From NCBI RefSeq assembly GCF_018320785.1, contig NC_054884.1, positions 24,367,667 through 24,431,666 on the forward strand: a stretch of DNA of 64,000 nucleotides, given 5' to 3'. Under the pieces are notes generated by a model. The model made no database searches. It worked only from the letters and a program-made list of their open reading frames with translations, and had not been told where the DNA came from. Below, one piece after another: positions 63,301 to 64,000 of this stretch (positions are counted from its first letter, which is position 1; each line of letters starts with the position of its first letter). The position numbers and the translations under genes were made by a program. Origin of the DNA: Cheilinus undulatus (lineage: Eukaryota > Chordata > Actinopteri > Labriformes > Labridae).

Positions 63301-64000
63301 ATGTGCCTGGAGGGAACAAGACTAGACAGAAGCGCCGCTGCGGCTCAGTCCCAGGCCTGCTAATGACTAGCAGGCCTGCTAGAGTCATTAGCTGGGACAC
63401 ACCAGCTCATTAGCTGTATACAACAACTAACCCTTTCCCGTAACTATCACATAATCGTAGAGGGGGGTGTGTCTGTTGCTTTCCGTGTTGCTCTCAGTGT
63501 TAACTGTGATGAAGAAACGTGTTGGTCTGGCTAGGTCCAATTTTGACTAAGTGCTGCTGTGACTTAGTCATAACTTATCACTACAAGAGCAGCCGTTGTA
63601 CACAAGCATTCTCACGAGAAGTTACCTTTTCCCCCCTCAACTATCACATAATCATGCTAAGCAGGTCAGAAGAGGAGTAACAACATATTTCCCAATATGA
63701 AAAGCTTATAGGCTTTTTTTTATTGTCATTCATAAATGAGGCCCAGTTCTGGTGAAACAGAGGCTAAAGCTATATCTGAGGTATTTAGAGCAGTGGAGGC
63801 AGCCATTAGAGGGTTTTCAGCACAGGTAAACCCCGCCCATAGAGCAACTCTGTTAATATGGCTCCAGTTAACAAAGTGGAGGCCGTCATTAGTGACAGCA
63901 TCCAGTGCAAGCAAACGCACCTCTGTATTATATGACTCATACAAAAGCATCACTCAGAGACTCAGTCAGTCAGTCAGTATATGGACAGAGCCATATGTAG
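60369..64000. other. Ectonucleotidase intron and right edge
   Basis: No upstream exon found in 3.6 kb. It contains hAT-like fragments (about 60965-61141, ending AGTTTGGGAATCACTG; 63233-63315), a GC-richer stretch with a strong donor at about 61633 and a (CAGT)4 tract near 63963. Confidence 0.5.
63233..63315. repeat. hAT MITE fragment
   Basis: CAGTGGTTCTCACTTGGTGG, then GGACCCAAAAGTGGG, matching the start of the element at 1320-1614. Confidence 0.65.

Overview
The window is eukaryotic nuclear DNA from a teleost fish. Genes are split into short exons with GT-AG introns. The protein exons match vertebrate families, and the introns and spacers carry Tc1/mariner, hAT-type and tRNA-SINE-like repeats typical of fish genomes. 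Percomorph or cichlid is only a guess. There is no bacterial-style operon, CRISPR array, rRNA or tRNA gene.

Four genes can be read. (1) Minus strand, about 286-20079: the first nine coding exons of psme4 (proteasome activator PA200), about 352 of the usual ~1840 residues; the gene runs off the left edge. (2) Plus strand, 24144-46758: a complete thrombospondin gene of the trimeric group A, closest to thrombospondin-1. It has 20 coding exons that join in frame to a 970-residue protein. Its signal-peptide exon joins directly to the coiled-coil exon, so the laminin-G-like N-terminal domain of normal group-A thrombospondins is missing. (3) Plus strand, 49116-57008: a complete three-exon two-pore potassium channel gene of the TWIK-1 type (kcnk1), 348 residues. 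(4) Minus strand, 60162-60368: the last coding exon of a membrane-bound ectonucleotidase (CD39/NTPDase, entpd1-like), the rest lying beyond the right edge.

Layout: psme4 and the thrombospondin gene are head to head with about 3.8 kb between them. The thrombospondin gene and kcnk1 are tandem with about 2 kb between them. kcnk1 and the ectonucleotidase converge. The genes do not form an evident pathway: one is a nuclear proteasome cap, one an extracellular matrix protein, one a membrane channel and one a cell-surface enzyme.

Most remaining DNA is intron or spacer. Four related Tc1-type copies, a Tc1 element with ~250-bp inverted repeats, another Tc1 relative, two hAT-like repeats carrying nested Tc1 elements (one with a perfect 8-bp target duplication), SINE-like copies, a T/C-rich 1.3-kb intron tract and several direct or inverted repeats account for much of it. 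The most unusual item is the thrombospondin lacking its N-terminal domain, which has also lost the RGD and KRFK motifs and has a probable GC-AG intron. Exon edges were placed by eye from splice consensus, reading phase and family alignment from memory; no search was run.
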